Shown here in pieces: positions 14,201 to 23,018 of a stretch of 64,000 bases of DNA (the stretch's first letter is position 1; each line of letters opens with the position of its first letter). A program made the translations under genes and the position numbers. This DNA is from Aplysia californica (Eukaryota; Mollusca; Gastropoda; Aplysiida; Aplysiidae). The stretch lies in NCBI RefSeq assembly GCF_000002075.1, contig NW_004797831.1:423249-487248 (forward strand), in the 5' to 3' direction. The notes under the pieces are model-generated. The model was not told the origin of the DNA. It did no database searches and was given only the letters and a program-made list of their open reading frames with translations.

Positions 14201-17200
14201 GGATTGCCTCCCTTTCAATGTGTGTTGCCAGTACAGTTGAAATTGCCCCAGAGTAGGCAACTTTGATGATCAGCTTCCTCAGTTCTAGCGAAAATCTTCT
14301 GATATGAAGTTACCGACTTTGATAAGCTGTCTTGGTTTCCTGACATATGCACAGTATTATTTCAAAGAAGTTTCAAGTAAAACGTAGCGTTCAACAAGTC
14401 CAGCCTGATGCTTCTTTTGTACAGAAAGCTGTTTTCTGTCCTTGGGTGATATATAAAGGGTTGTTTTGGGTGGGGGGGGGAAGGGGGGAATTGCTCATTT
14501 CTTTCCTTTCTTTCCTCCTTGTTGCTGTCTGCAGTAACTAAAGTGTTGTTTTATACGAGCGTGTAATTCATTGAAGAAATAACGGTTGTTGTTTTTTTAG
14601 CCTGTATTCTATTGGTATGCAGATCACTAGAATGTCGACCTCGTTTGGTGCAATTTTTATGATGTGCATAAAGAAAATTCTTGAGCAGTAGCTGAACTTG
14701 TCTTTCTGTTTTGGATTCTCGTTTAGCTAGGATTTGAGCATGAAGATCTGAGGAGAACGTTTCATGGCTTTGTGTCAGATTCATGGTTATATTTGATTGT
14801 ATTTTTGTGAATTTAGAAAATCTTTTCTCATTCCAAGGCCTATATATCGCGGGCAGTATTGCATACAGACGTAAGTCATTTTTGGTGGCATTTGAAAGTT
14901 TGAGATACGTCTGTATGCAATACTGCCCACGATATGCTCTTCTCGAAAAAGAACCCACTGTCCCAACAAATTTTTGTGAACAGAATGTCAAGATAAACTG
15001 TCAAAGTACTGCTATACAATTCTATTTCATTGGCTTCTTAGTAATCTTAGGGACTGTTTCACTGTGGAAGGTAAAGAGTTGGGTTTGTTGATGTGTTTCA
15101 GTACATTACTTTTTTGGTCAATATAAATTTTGATGTTAAGTGTTTTGCTATTTCTTCCTCTCGTTTTTTCCCCCTTCCTTTAATTGTTACAATCGGAATA
15201 CTGAGTACATGTCTACCGTAACGCTATTAATGTTTTTAATTACTGTTCTTTTATATTGTATTAAGTGCATGTGACTGTGAGCCTGTTTGTGAGTGCAAGC
15301 ATACTACTATATACTTTTTATGGTTATGTGCACAGATGTGTGTGGAAGAGAGGATACGTGAGGGAAAAGTGTGTGTATATGGGAGTGCACATGTGCGTGC
15401 ACATGCATATGTTTTGTGTGTGTGTGTGTGTGTGTACGTGTTGAAACACCAAACCAATGTGCCAGGATCTGGACATTAAAGATAAAGATGTATGTTAGAG
15501 AGGTTCTGGTATGGTATGCTTCTTCCTCTTGTAACACCTCTAATCGAGGGTGGTTGGCGGGTGCTCTGGTGTGGTTTGCTCCTTCTTTCTTATAAAAAAA
15601 ATCTATCGTCTCTCTCTCCCCTCCTTCTTTTTTGTGTTTGTTACTCTCTTGTAACACCTCTAATCTTCGGCACTTATATGACCTTATTGTGTTGCAAGTG
15701 CCGTAAAACTTTTACTAAAACTAAAACACCTCTAATCTTTGGCACTTATATGACCTTATTGTGTTGCAAGTGCCGTAAAACTCTTATTAAAACTAAACCT
15801 TTTCACCTTTAGGATGTGTTCATTTATACAGTACCACGCTTTATTTCAGTGAGTGGCGTTGCTTCTACCACCACAGCGTCAACCGCCTCCTCATCCACCG
15901 CCGCAGCAAGCACGAGCGGCGGGCCAGACATCATAGAAGTGAGCGATGAAGACTTGGCTGGCCTTGGAAGAACGGCTGTGGGTTTTCAGACCTCGGAACC
16001 GATTGATGTGGACAGCGATGACTCTAACAATAGCCACGACAGCGACGACTCCAACAATAGCAACGACAGCGAGTACTACCGGCTCAGGATGCGCGCCCGT
16101 GGAAGGTACCGCAGAGGGTATTCGTCCAGTGATGAGTACGGAGACAGTGACTCGGTGGAAGGAGCTCCCGATGCCTACTATGGTGGCTATGGCAGATGTC
16201 ATAACTGTGGTAAGACTGAAGAAACGCTGTGCCAAGCCTACCTGTGTGGGAGGTTGGCGGATGCTCTGGTGTGGTTTGCTTCTTCTTTCCTGTCAAATGT
16301 CTATTGTCTTTATCTCCCCTCCTTCTTTTTTGTGCTTGTTACTCTCTTGTAACACCTCTAATCTTCGGCACTTTTGTGACCTTATTGTGTTGCAAGTGCA
16401 GTAAAACACTTACTAAAACTAAAAAAGCCTACCTGCCTCTTCATTGCTCATTGTTTCAGCAAGCAACATCCCTGCATTCCAGACATCATGTCCATTGATG
16501 CTCCGTTGCTCTCTCCAAAATGCCGCTGAGGGTCTTTCTACTGATTGTGCCAGCGTATATCTGGTTGAACGTTCTTCTGTTCTTTCCCTACCTGTCTCTG
16601 TTTTTGTCCGTAGTAAATACAGTACAACACGGATAGGTCGAACACAGAAGACTCGAAGTCAGGCACCCGCCGAACTGTGCCTGCGGTCCTTTTTTCTTTA
16701 TCTTTGTAAGATCAGATATCCCCTGAACTACGGATCCCTTGAACTACCGAGGCAGGTCCCGACAAATTTGAGCTGTAGTAATTTGCTGTTACTTTACTTT
16801 TCCCCGACCTTTGTTGCCACACAGTGTGGGGGGGGGGGGGGGGGGGAGAAAAGGTTCCTCCCTTGTTTGTTGTATTGTCTGTTACATGGCTGTGTTGTTC
16901 TTGAGAAAAAGGTTCCTCTCTTGTTTCTTGTATTGTCTGTTACATGGTTGTGTTGTTCTTGAGAAATGTTTCCCTGATCTCCTGTACCCATCTTTTCCCG
17001 GGCCTGCCCTTTGAAGGCTGCAAATTATAATGGAATGCGGAAATTGTGTATAATCTGAGAAGCAATTCTAAGAACCTGAACGTCTCTGGAAATGGATCAG
17101 GTTGTTTTAGTTTGTTCTGTACCTGTAAATGTTTACGACTCTTTTAAGGTTATGTTTCCTTTGTCATGCCTTTATGATGTGCCACAGGTTAAAGAAAACT

Positions 17201-17833
17201 TATTGTTCATGAGACAAGCAGCATAGAATAGAAGATATGTGTGTTTTTAGAAGGTGTGGGAGATCAGGAAGATGGAGTGAATGTTCTTTAGTTTGAGCGG
17301 CAAGGAGAAGTAAACATATTAAAGAGATAGACCTTATTATTTTTTTTTTTTATCATGTCTTAGGACTGATTTTTTAAATATCTTCAGTATGTGCCTTTGA
17401 AAAAGGATGTGTGCTATATAAATGCAGTTTATGATTATTTATAGGTTCTTTGAGTTTAAATTTTTTTTTCTAACACTTTGTTAGTCCCAGCACATTGTTA
17501 TGGACAATTTCTATCTTTGTCAACATCTCTGTTTGAAGATATGATGAGAGAAATTGCTCCTGAAGAAATACTGCTTTATAGTAAACTTTACAGGATCTAA
17601 AATCTATTTTCCTCGCTTAAATTAAGTTAAACCTCTGCTCAGATTTCAGTTGTGTGTGATATTTGTCTTAGACATGTTTGTGTGTGTGTGTGTATGTGTT
17701 TACGTGGTGAAACACTAAACCAAAGTGCCAGGATCCGGACAATAAAGATGTATCTTATCCTATCTTATCTTACATTTGTGCGTTGTGTTTTTCAGGCGCC
17801 CGTGGTCATTGGGCAAATGGATGTCCACAGTAG
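737..17833 (+). CDS. RNF8: E3 ubiquitin ligase RNF8 with C-terminal zinc-knuckle extension
   Basis: RNF8 binds phosphorylated partners (MDC1 in vertebrates) through its FHA domain at DNA breaks and builds ubiquitin chains through its RING. Exons: 737-817, 4037-4153, 4896-5042, 5470-5604, 6750-6905, 9520-9630, 10311-10448, 10773-10871, 11495-11674, 12352-12556, 13600-14127, 15850-16209, 17796-17833. They sum to 2295 nt (764 codons plus stop). All introns are GT-AG and all phases agree. FHA is about residues 28-115, with VTIGR, MISRCH and DNKSLNG as in human RNF8. A Lys/Arg-rich patch is near 116-125 and a Glu/Lys/Gln coiled coil spans about 160-375. RING ligands are C379, C382, C394, H396, C399, C402, C413 and C416. 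The human protein ends soon after the region matching residue 456. Here another ~308 residues follow, including SIM-like IIEVSDED and a CCHC knuckle. The start is the ATG opening the exon spliced in frame to the FHA core. The family call is secure; the extension rests on splice phase only. Confidence 0.95.
897..1048. mobile_element. MITE family A, copy 1
   Basis: The left end (AGGACTTCCGTAACGAGCGA) reappears inverted at the right end (TCGCTCCTTACGGAAGACCT) with few mismatches. The interior is a run of CCCTAA/CCCCTA-type repeats. It has no coding capacity. It lies in RNF8 intron 1. A second copy follows directly, and a shared 3' flank shows that the pair arose by local tandem duplication. Confidence 0.8.
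1101..1478. mobile_element. MITE family A, copy 2, carrying a nested MITE
   Basis: It has the same terminal inverted repeats as copy 1 and the same CCCTA-rich core, but is longer because another element lies inside it. Flanking sequence around 1055-1085 and 1481-1512 is nearly identical, so copies 1 and 2 are units of a tandem duplication and the inner insertion came later. Confidence 0.8.
1170..1395. mobile_element. MITE family B nested inside MITE A copy 2
   Basis: It has 26-bp terminal inverted repeats, starting GGTGCTTTTTCGGTAGTTCC on the left and matching inverted on the right with one mismatch. The insertion point is inside the CCCTA-type array. The interior has no coding capacity. No clear target duplication can be read because the target is itself repetitive. 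Confidence 0.82.
1570..1593. repeat. Isolated end of MITE family A
   Basis: A single ~24-bp copy of the family A terminus (GGACTTCCGCAATGAGCGAC), with no partner end found nearby. Confidence 0.6.
1688..2150. repeat. Cluster of palindromic TTAAGTACGGCTAG repeats
   Basis: The motif TTAAGTACGGCTAG and its reverse complement CTAGCCGTACTTA recur at about 1699-1742, 1928-2044 and 2094-2144, arranged as near-perfect hairpins separated by ~180 bp and ~50 bp. Arms are about 18-20 bp with tiny loops (CTGCCAG and similar). It lies in RNF8 intron 1. Confidence 0.85.
2231..2270. repeat. (GT)n/(GA)n microsatellite
   Basis: A short GT run passes into a GA run. GA-rich sequence continues in broken form to about 2510. 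Confidence 0.9.
4485..4645. repeat. Dispersed repeat, copy 1
   Basis: About 160 bp with blocks (CCTGCTCTAACAG, CCAAGACAATCACCTGTACA, ATAATGACACTGTCCAAGA) that recur in the same order at about 29278-29610. It lies in RNF8 intron 2. The family is not recognised. Confidence 0.6.
7036..7110 (+). mobile_element. tRNA-like SINE head
   Basis: It carries an A-box-like TAGCTCAGTCGG and a B-box-like GGTTCGAATACC at tRNA spacing, but the arms pair poorly and there is no proper acceptor stem. It is therefore read as a decayed SINE head, not a tRNA gene. It sits in RNF8 intron 5, directly before the long retroposon at 7155-7557. Confidence 0.6.
7155..7557 (+). mobile_element. Long member of the pyrimidine-rich retroposon family
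   Basis: About 400 bp. Its middle (TTTCTTTCCTAATCCTTACT, TGTCACACTCTTGTGACC) and 3' end (GCTCATATGACCTTATGCAG, then GTAAAACCTCTACTAA-like tail) match the short ~180-bp family. It also has a 5' part and a central segment absent from the short form. A second long copy lies inverted at 44318-44716. It is in sense orientation within RNF8 intron 5. Confidence 0.7.
7559..7917. repeat. 34-bp minisatellite
   Basis: About ten tandem units of a 34-bp repeat containing GAGCATTCAGTGGGCCC and CCATGGCAGTGCAA, with small variants. It abuts the long retroposon on its left and the hAT-like element on its right, all within RNF8 intron 5. Confidence 0.95.
7945..9167. mobile_element. AT-rich hAT-like nonautonomous element
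   Basis: The ends are CAGGGTTGG and CCAACCCTG, a perfect 9-bp inverted pair. The element is flanked on both sides by TTTCTTGG (7937-7944 and 9168-9175), an 8-bp target duplication as expected for hAT transposons. Inside are three tandem ~270-bp units made of ATTTAAATC-type palindromes, each beginning again with GGGTTGGGTTGATTTAAATC. No transposase is encoded. It lies in RNF8 intron 5. Confidence 0.85.
9313..9376 (+). mobile_element. Pyrimidine-rich retroposon, 3' fragment
   Basis: It matches only the last third of the family (ATATGACCTCATTGTGTTGC, AAAACTCTTCTAAAGCTAAA-like tail). Sense orientation, RNF8 intron 5, about 140 nt before exon 6. Confidence 0.7.
10011..10197 (+). mobile_element. 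Pyrimidine-rich retroposon, full-length copy in RNF8 intron 6
   Basis: Full-length short form. It opens with GGTTGGCGGGTGCTCTGGTG, continues as a long C/T-rich body, then GTTACTCTCTTGTAACACC (a small hairpin), ATATGACCTTATTGTGTTGC and a tail of ACTAAA units. Sense orientation, ending 113 nt before exon 7. Confidence 0.9.
11629..12460 (+). other. RNF8: RING-finger coding region of RNF8 (exons 9-10)
   Basis: The C3HC4 RING is split by an intron after ELYIK. The first two cysteines (CSIC) close exon 9. The remaining ligands (C, CSHSFCKLC, CPNC) are in exon 10, followed by a conserved helix (SYIDKMVEQL) that matches human RNF8 downstream of its RING. All eight zinc ligands are present, so the ligase core looks intact. 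The intron between them holds a ~29-bp minisatellite. Confidence 0.95.
12000..12300. repeat. ~29-bp minisatellite in the RING-splitting intron
   Basis: Around ten imperfect tandem units with core TTATTGTTATTCTGACAAAA. It lies in RNF8 intron 9 and ends about 50 nt before the RING exon 10 acceptor. Confidence 0.93.
13126..13294 (+). mobile_element. Pyrimidine-rich retroposon, diverged copy
   Basis: Sense copy in RNF8 intron 10. It is a variant with CAATTGTATGACCTCTTTGT and GCAGCTGCCATAAAA, shared with the fragment at 13481, so a subfamily exists. Confidence 0.8.
13295..13475 (+). mobile_element. Pyrimidine-rich retroposon, full-length copy
   Basis: A sense copy of the main type directly follows the diverged copy at 13126, with a tail of ACTAAAACTAAAC. 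RNF8 intron 10. Confidence 0.88.
13481..13582 (+). mobile_element. Pyrimidine-rich retroposon, 3' half next to the exon 11 acceptor
   Basis: A 5'-truncated sense copy of the variant subfamily. Its tail (TGTACTAAAAAAC) ends about 20 nt before the exon 11 acceptor, where a branch point is expected, and is followed by a T/C tract and CAG. Confidence 0.78.
13600..14127 (+). CDS. RNF8: RNF8 exon 11: GC-rich Ala/Thr/Gln repeat exon
   Basis: This exon starts in the phase left by exon 10 and ends in the phase needed by exon 12. It encodes residues 457-632: an Ala/Pro stretch, an Arg/Gly patch (RGRGRGSRARGRA) and four imperfect repeats built on ERLQALxAQRPGA followed by Ala/Thr runs. It is markedly GC-richer than its surroundings. 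No counterpart is known to me in vertebrate RNF8. Three retroposon copies sit directly upstream, the last ending about 20 nt before the acceptor. The reading frame stays open through a strongly repetitive exon, which supports coding use. An alternative, shorter transcript ending soon after exon 10 cannot be excluded. Confidence 0.75.
14843..14935. repeat. Large hairpin / miniature inverted-repeat element
   Basis: Arms of ~30 bp (14843-14873 and 14906-14935), each containing GCAGTATTGCATACAGACGT or its complement, with about one mismatch and a ~32-nt loop. RNF8 intron 11. It could be a solo MITE or a structured RNA in the intron. Confidence 0.85.
15240..15500 (+). repeat. Dispersed repeat ending CCAGGATCTGGACA, copy 1
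   Basis: It contains GCATGTGACTGTGAGC, a GT-rich middle, GAAACACCAAACCAATGTGC and CCAGGATCTGGACATTAAAG. Related copies lie at 17650-17772 and 23215-23400, which end in (TCTTA)n. The short-repeat tail suggests a LINE/SINE 3' end. Confidence 0.7.
15506..15800 (+). mobile_element. Pyrimidine-rich retroposons, compound copy upstream of exon 12
   Basis: An internally deleted copy (15506-15548), a full copy (15549-15727) and a repeated 3' third (15728-15800), all sense. The last tail ends 50 nt before the exon 12 acceptor. The repeated 3' portion suggests unequal exchange or serial insertion at the A-rich tail. Confidence 0.85.
15850..17833 (+). CDS. RNF8: RNF8 exons 12-13: SIM-like motifs and CCHC zinc knuckle, stop codon
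   Basis: Exon 12 (15850-16209) encodes a Ser/Thr/Ala linker, then DIIEVSDEDL (residues 659-668) and EPIDVDSDDS (682-691). Both look like SUMO-interacting motifs: short aliphatic cores followed by Ser/Asp. An Asp/Asn/Ser tract and an Arg/Tyr/Gly stretch follow. It ends in CHNC. Exon 13 (17796-17833) adds ARGHWANGCPQ and TAG, completing C749-x2-C752-x4-H757-x4-C762, an exact CCHC zinc-knuckle spacing. The knuckle is split by a ~1.6-kb intron in matching phase, which makes a chance pairing unlikely. Confidence 0.82.
16246..16422 (+). mobile_element. Pyrimidine-rich retroposon in the last RNF8 intron
   Basis: A sense copy starting only ~36 nt after the exon 12 donor, inside the intron that splits the zinc knuckle. 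Confidence 0.88.
16850..16970. repeat. Two tandem ~60-bp units after a poly-G run
   Basis: A G run (about 16827-16846) is followed by a ~60-bp unit (GAAAAAGGTTCCTC ... GTTGTTCTTGA) repeated twice with few changes. RNF8 last intron. Confidence 0.85.
17650..17772 (+). repeat. Dispersed repeat ending CCAGGATCCGGACA, copy 2
   Basis: A 3' part of the family at 15240-15500 with a TCTTATCCTATCTTATCTTA tail. It ends about 22 nt before the RNF8 exon 13 acceptor, in sense orientation. Confidence 0.7.
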
Positions 17834-18115
17834 GAGCTGGTGCTGGAGTTTGTGCGTGCAATATCTGACTACGCTTGTAAAGATACAGGATCCTTCACCA
17901 CTGTCCTGCCAGTTCTCTAGCTGTGCCTGGGGGTAGTCATGTCGAACAGAAGAAAGTTCTGTGGCTGAAAACAGATGTTTTCTGTTAAGCTGGATTCGGT
18001 CCAGCGTTGTATCGATAATGTGAATAATTTGTTAATGTTACATCTCGGAAAGTCAATGCGATGAAAAATAAATTCTGCTGATGATTCATGCTGATAACGG
18101 TATCTCTTATGCTCA

Positions 18116-18121
18116 AATAAA
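18116..18121 (+). promoter_or_regulatory. Polyadenylation signal AATAAA (candidate, RNF8)
   Basis: AATAAA lies 283 nt after the RNF8 stop codon, followed by a T-rich stretch (GCTGTCTTTTTGTTTTGTTC). An earlier AATAAA at about 18067 is an alternative. Confidence 0.5.
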
Positions 18122-19364
18122 GCATCAATAATAATGATCGCTGTCTTTTTGTTTTGTTCTCTTGTCTTGAAAATTTTTGTGACAGTTTATATTTTTGTAC
18201 ATAATCGAAATGAAAAGACGAAATCGTAGCTGGATCAATTACAAAGACACGTATGTGTCGAAGGGTGTCCAGTTTCTGTTGGGCAATGATGCACACCCTT
18301 AAAGTTAAAGCTGTTACAATCAAGCACAGGTAACATGAACACGGAAAACTCGAAATCACGGATATGTTGGTATAATTGGTCATTCCCTGACTGATATCTC
18401 TTTAATTTTTCGATATTGGTTTGCCTGTGTCAAACACATTTGTCAATCCTGATGTATTTGATTTCCTTGCCCCCGGCTGTATCATGTCATGTATGTACTG
18501 GCATGTTACAAAATGTAACCATTTTAGCCAATCATCTGTGAGAGGAATGTACCAGATCATCCAAACATGCCCTGAAAGGCAGGTTCAATGCCCGCCTCGT
18601 AAATGATCTGAATTGTGTGGATTAGGAGGGGGGAGGGGGGGATGTGGCATAAAAACTCCTATACTTAAATATAAATCTAAAGCAGCTAGACTTGTATTGT
18701 TGTCACCCACTTCATCATTGCCTTTCTCACTCTGCACTAGGGTATAGGCCAAGGACAAAAACCTTCCATCTTTGTCTATCCTGGGCTAGCCTCTTGATGT
18801 TATTCTGTCTTCCCACTTTTCTGTACATCGAGTTCTGTGATTCTTCTCCAGTCACCCACTTGTTGGGAGTTTAATGTGTCGTCAATTTGATAAGCATTCT
18901 ATAGAGTGAAAATGGGACATGTGACTCATTGTGTTGAGTTGCTGCTCATATAACACATAATATACACATATTTTTACAAACACAAGAAAGATGGCGGAGA
19001 AGCCTCGACACAAGAACATTACACTGGACGTTTGGATTACCGTTGGTCGCATTTTTTTTCAACATAACAAAGTCATGTAGAGTATACACATAATTTATTT
19101 ACAGAATGTGAAATAATACTGATTGAAAGAAATTAGGGCAAGCACTGCACTCACATTACTTCCTCTGAGCACACATTAGTTTACTTAGTTCTCTGGGGGA
19201 CGTTTGTTACTTCAATGATATATCATATATGGATGACTTTACCATATTTAGTCACTTTCTTCTTGTACTGAGTCATCGAGATTTTTTTCCCCCGCCGAAA
19301 AGGAGTTGAAGTTAAAAAATAAATTATTGTGCATTTGTATTGGATGGACCATGATGGAAGTCCA
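18122..19364. other. Convergent intergenic spacer
   Basis: Between the probable 3' ends of RNF8 (+) and the small minus-strand gene. AT-rich single-copy-looking sequence with short chance open frames. I see no gene or clear repeat. Confidence 0.5.
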
Positions 19365-19370
19365 TTTATT
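19365..19370 (-). promoter_or_regulatory. Polyadenylation signal AATAAA (candidate) for the small minus-strand gene
   Basis: TTTATT on the plus strand, about 100 nt beyond the TGA at 19468-19470. Confidence 0.45.
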
Positions 19371-19467
19371 GGGTGGTAAAATGATCTTTTGTAGCGTTCA
19401 CAACTAAACTAGTGATATTTGTACAGTGAAATTTTCAGCTAGCTACCAAATAAATACTAAAGTCTTT

Positions 19468-22400
19468 TCACACAGCATTGTCGTCCCTCCTCATCATCAG
19501 CTCACTCTGGTAGCGAGAGGTCTCGTGGTGGAAGTTTGGCCGCAGGAGCTCAGCACGGGGAGGGATGTTGATCTTCTCCTCAACGCGCGTCCAGTCTTCC
19601 ACGTTGTAGTGCATCTGTTCCCGCTTCTCCAGGAAGAGGTTCTCATCGTGCTCGTAGTTCGGGATGCCTCCCAGCGTGGCGTTCTGGTGATGGCAAAGAA
19701 ATTGTACCGACTTCAAGAGGGTGCGGTGGCGAAGTGGTTAGTGCACTCGTCTCCGAAGCGGAAAGTCCAGGTTCGAGCCTCGGTTCGGACACTGATGTTT
19801 TTTCACCCCCTCCTGCCCACCCAGCAGTAATAGGTACCTGACTTCGAGTTAGGGAAGTAAAGGCGTCATGGAAAGGAATTGGCCACCCTACCACAATATG
19901 CCAAAGGCCCAGGAAGTTGTCTCACTAACAAGGCAATCCCCAATGTCCGGATCGGATGCGGGAACAACTTTACTTCAAGTGCCATAAGACACACACAGGG
20001 CCCCGAGACAGGAAATGTGGCCAACCCCACTGACACTACAGGAGAAGCTATATGAGCGGACAGATGAACTGAGTATGACGGCCCTATATATGACAGATAC
20101 CGGACTTCAAATATGATGCGATCGAGAAGAAGAAGAAGAAGCAAAGAAATGATACTTTACAGACACTGAAATCAATGATTTATTAATCAATATGTTAAAA
20201 GAATCAAAGCATTTGACTCGTACTGGTACTACTGAAGTAACTTGATTATACCGTACTGAAAGTGAACGGGAATTCGTTTGGGTGGTGTGACAAAATGAGT
20301 TTTGATGAGAGCAATGAAATGGCGCAGCGAGTGAAAATCAGTGGATTACTGATTAATATTTTAAAGACTCAATGTGTCTGACTGATTGAAGTAACCCGCA
20401 CAGACAAACGAATATACTGTACCACCGTAACTAAAGTGAATTTGTATGAGTTATGTAACAAAATATCAGATGGCTGGAGCGGTAGGACAGACTGTGTCAC
20501 CCTTAGTGCTTCTTGATGAATGGATGGGATGGTGAGATTGTGTGTCCCAAGGTGGGACAGGGGGGCACAATGTTTTAGTTTTAGTAAGAGTTTTACAGCA
20601 CTTACAACACAATAAGGTCATGTAAGTGCCGAAGATCAGATATGTTACAAGAGAGTAACAAACACAAAAAAGAAGGAGAGATCAGGACAATAGATGTTTG
20701 GTAGGAAAGAAGGAGCAAACCACACCAGAGCACCCGTCAACCACCCACCGCAATGTTTTTAGTCAGTCTCGGATGGATGGGACGAAATATTTGAAAATGA
20801 AACAAGGCATGTGAAATCATAGTCACGGTTGAAGGCACATATATCTAGATTCTATTCACTCATGTTTAATACTTGTTAAAATTGAAAGATTGCAAAAAAC
20901 CAAAACATGTTCCACAAACCTCGGTGATTATAGACCGATTCTGCATGTCTGTCTTCCATTCTGGCACGTACAGCTTCGGGACGATTGGGTGAGATCGGGA
21001 GTACTCGGGAATTCTATCATGCGTTGTAATATATGAAAGAATAAAAAAGCCATGAGAAACAACAACGCATGAATAAACTAGAGAGATGTAAAGTTCTATA
21101 TCTGGGAAGTGAACGTGAATGGTTATTAGGTAAGGAATGTTTCATGATAGATAAATTATGAAGTAAATTATAATTCTTAGTAAAAAAAAGGACACTAGTC
21201 TGATAAAAACATGTACAAGTACATGTGTACAGATTATGCAGTTGTACTTACAGTATCATGTACTGTACAGATTTATCGTAGACACAAGTGGCTCAAAACA
21301 AGAAAATTGTTGGATTGAAATTTTGCATTATTAAAAGAATGATTTTGGGTCCAGGCAGTAAAGACACAGAAGAGTAGACACTCAAAGTACCCGGTACTAA
21401 CACCCGTCATACCACTGTTTTTTTAAAGAGAAATATACTCCTAACCCTGACTGTAAATATTGGCAGATGCAAGGATGAGTACCGATTTCTTTATCTCACT
21501 AATAGTAATAGCCTCTGAAGTATAGTTAAGACCGGCAGTCATTCTAATCAATAACATTTAAAAGATAACAGCAGAAAATACAATGATTGTTCATATGATT
21601 GGAGTGTAATACTAATAGTGAGCTGGTGCAAAAATTAAATGTAGAGTAGTTCAACTAAAAGACAAATATTGTTTTGTCCATTGGAGTTTAATAGCTTAGA
21701 CTAGAAAGGGTGCAAGTTGAAATGAAATAAATACATGTACCCATATTCTCGCTAGCATCTAGCAAAGCCACATTTACTACCTGTTTTAACCTGACTGATA
21801 TATAGATAACCGAATATAATGCAGTTTGAAAGGTCATTATATTGCTTAAAAACTCTGTGCAGCAATAATTTCCTGGAGATAAACCAAAAAAAGTGTTGTG
21901 GTAACATTCCTTCTACAAGACTGAACATTTTTTTACATCCTATAACTACAAGTAATTTTGAGCTAAACGACACTTCTTTAGTCATTTTAAAAGAGTGCAA
22001 GACTTAGTTAAACTGTTCCCGTGGTTTTATGCACAAAAAAAAATGAGATTTTGCAAACTGAGCCCAAAAATGTGAAATTATGCGATTCTGTTATCAAAGA
22101 ATGATAAAGGAAAATAATCAGAAATGATGCAAAAAATGATCAAATTTTGTTAAATTATGCAGGGTGCATAAAGCCCCGGGGACAGTTAAAGAATACCCCC
22201 AAATATGTTTTTAAAATCCCCACAGAGACTGCTGAAATCCTAGGCGTGTGCAGAAGTCATGATATGATCCTGTGCAAATATGAGAAGAGTTGAGCCAAAG
22301 AGTAGAAAGTAAAATTGAGGGATTTGAAGCATAAAGGGTGCCAGTTGTAAAATTCTGTAAAACTGAAAAAAACGAGAAAAAAATGAGGCTACAGATGAAC

Positions 22401-22969
22401 CTTTATTTTTGTCATGTTTTAAATTGGCAGATAAATGTCAGGGTGTTTTTTTATCTAAAATATTAATGGCCAAATTAAACAATAGATAATAGCTCTGAAA
22501 GGATCTTAAAAAAGTATCACGTTTTATAAAAAGTGTATGAAAAAAAGACAAATCACAAGGCATACGGAAGGTCCACAGCTCTTTGAAAGAATTTAATGCT
22601 TGTTATAAATAGATACGCTCTACAGTAGGCTAAAATACTGGCCTTGATTCATCCATATTAATTCGTTAATATGGAGAATTTTCTTGTTATTTCTAATAAT
22701 GAACCTGAATAAAGGTGAAAACAAAAGTCTGGCTAGAGGAGTTCTAACAAACCGATATCAGTTGACGATGTACCCAGCCCTAGGTATCAGAGAAATAAAT
22801 AGCAGGCTTACTTTAAAAAAAATTACATTGCTCTACATTACTAGACAGATAACTAACTACATTTTTTAGTAATTCGAAAAAGAGAAAATGAAGTCAAGAT
22901 TGTTTTCTCTCTCTCTCTTTCTTTCTCTCTCTCTCTCTCTCCCTCTCTCCGACTCTCTCTCTCTCTTTC

Positions 22970-23018
<49 letters not shown>

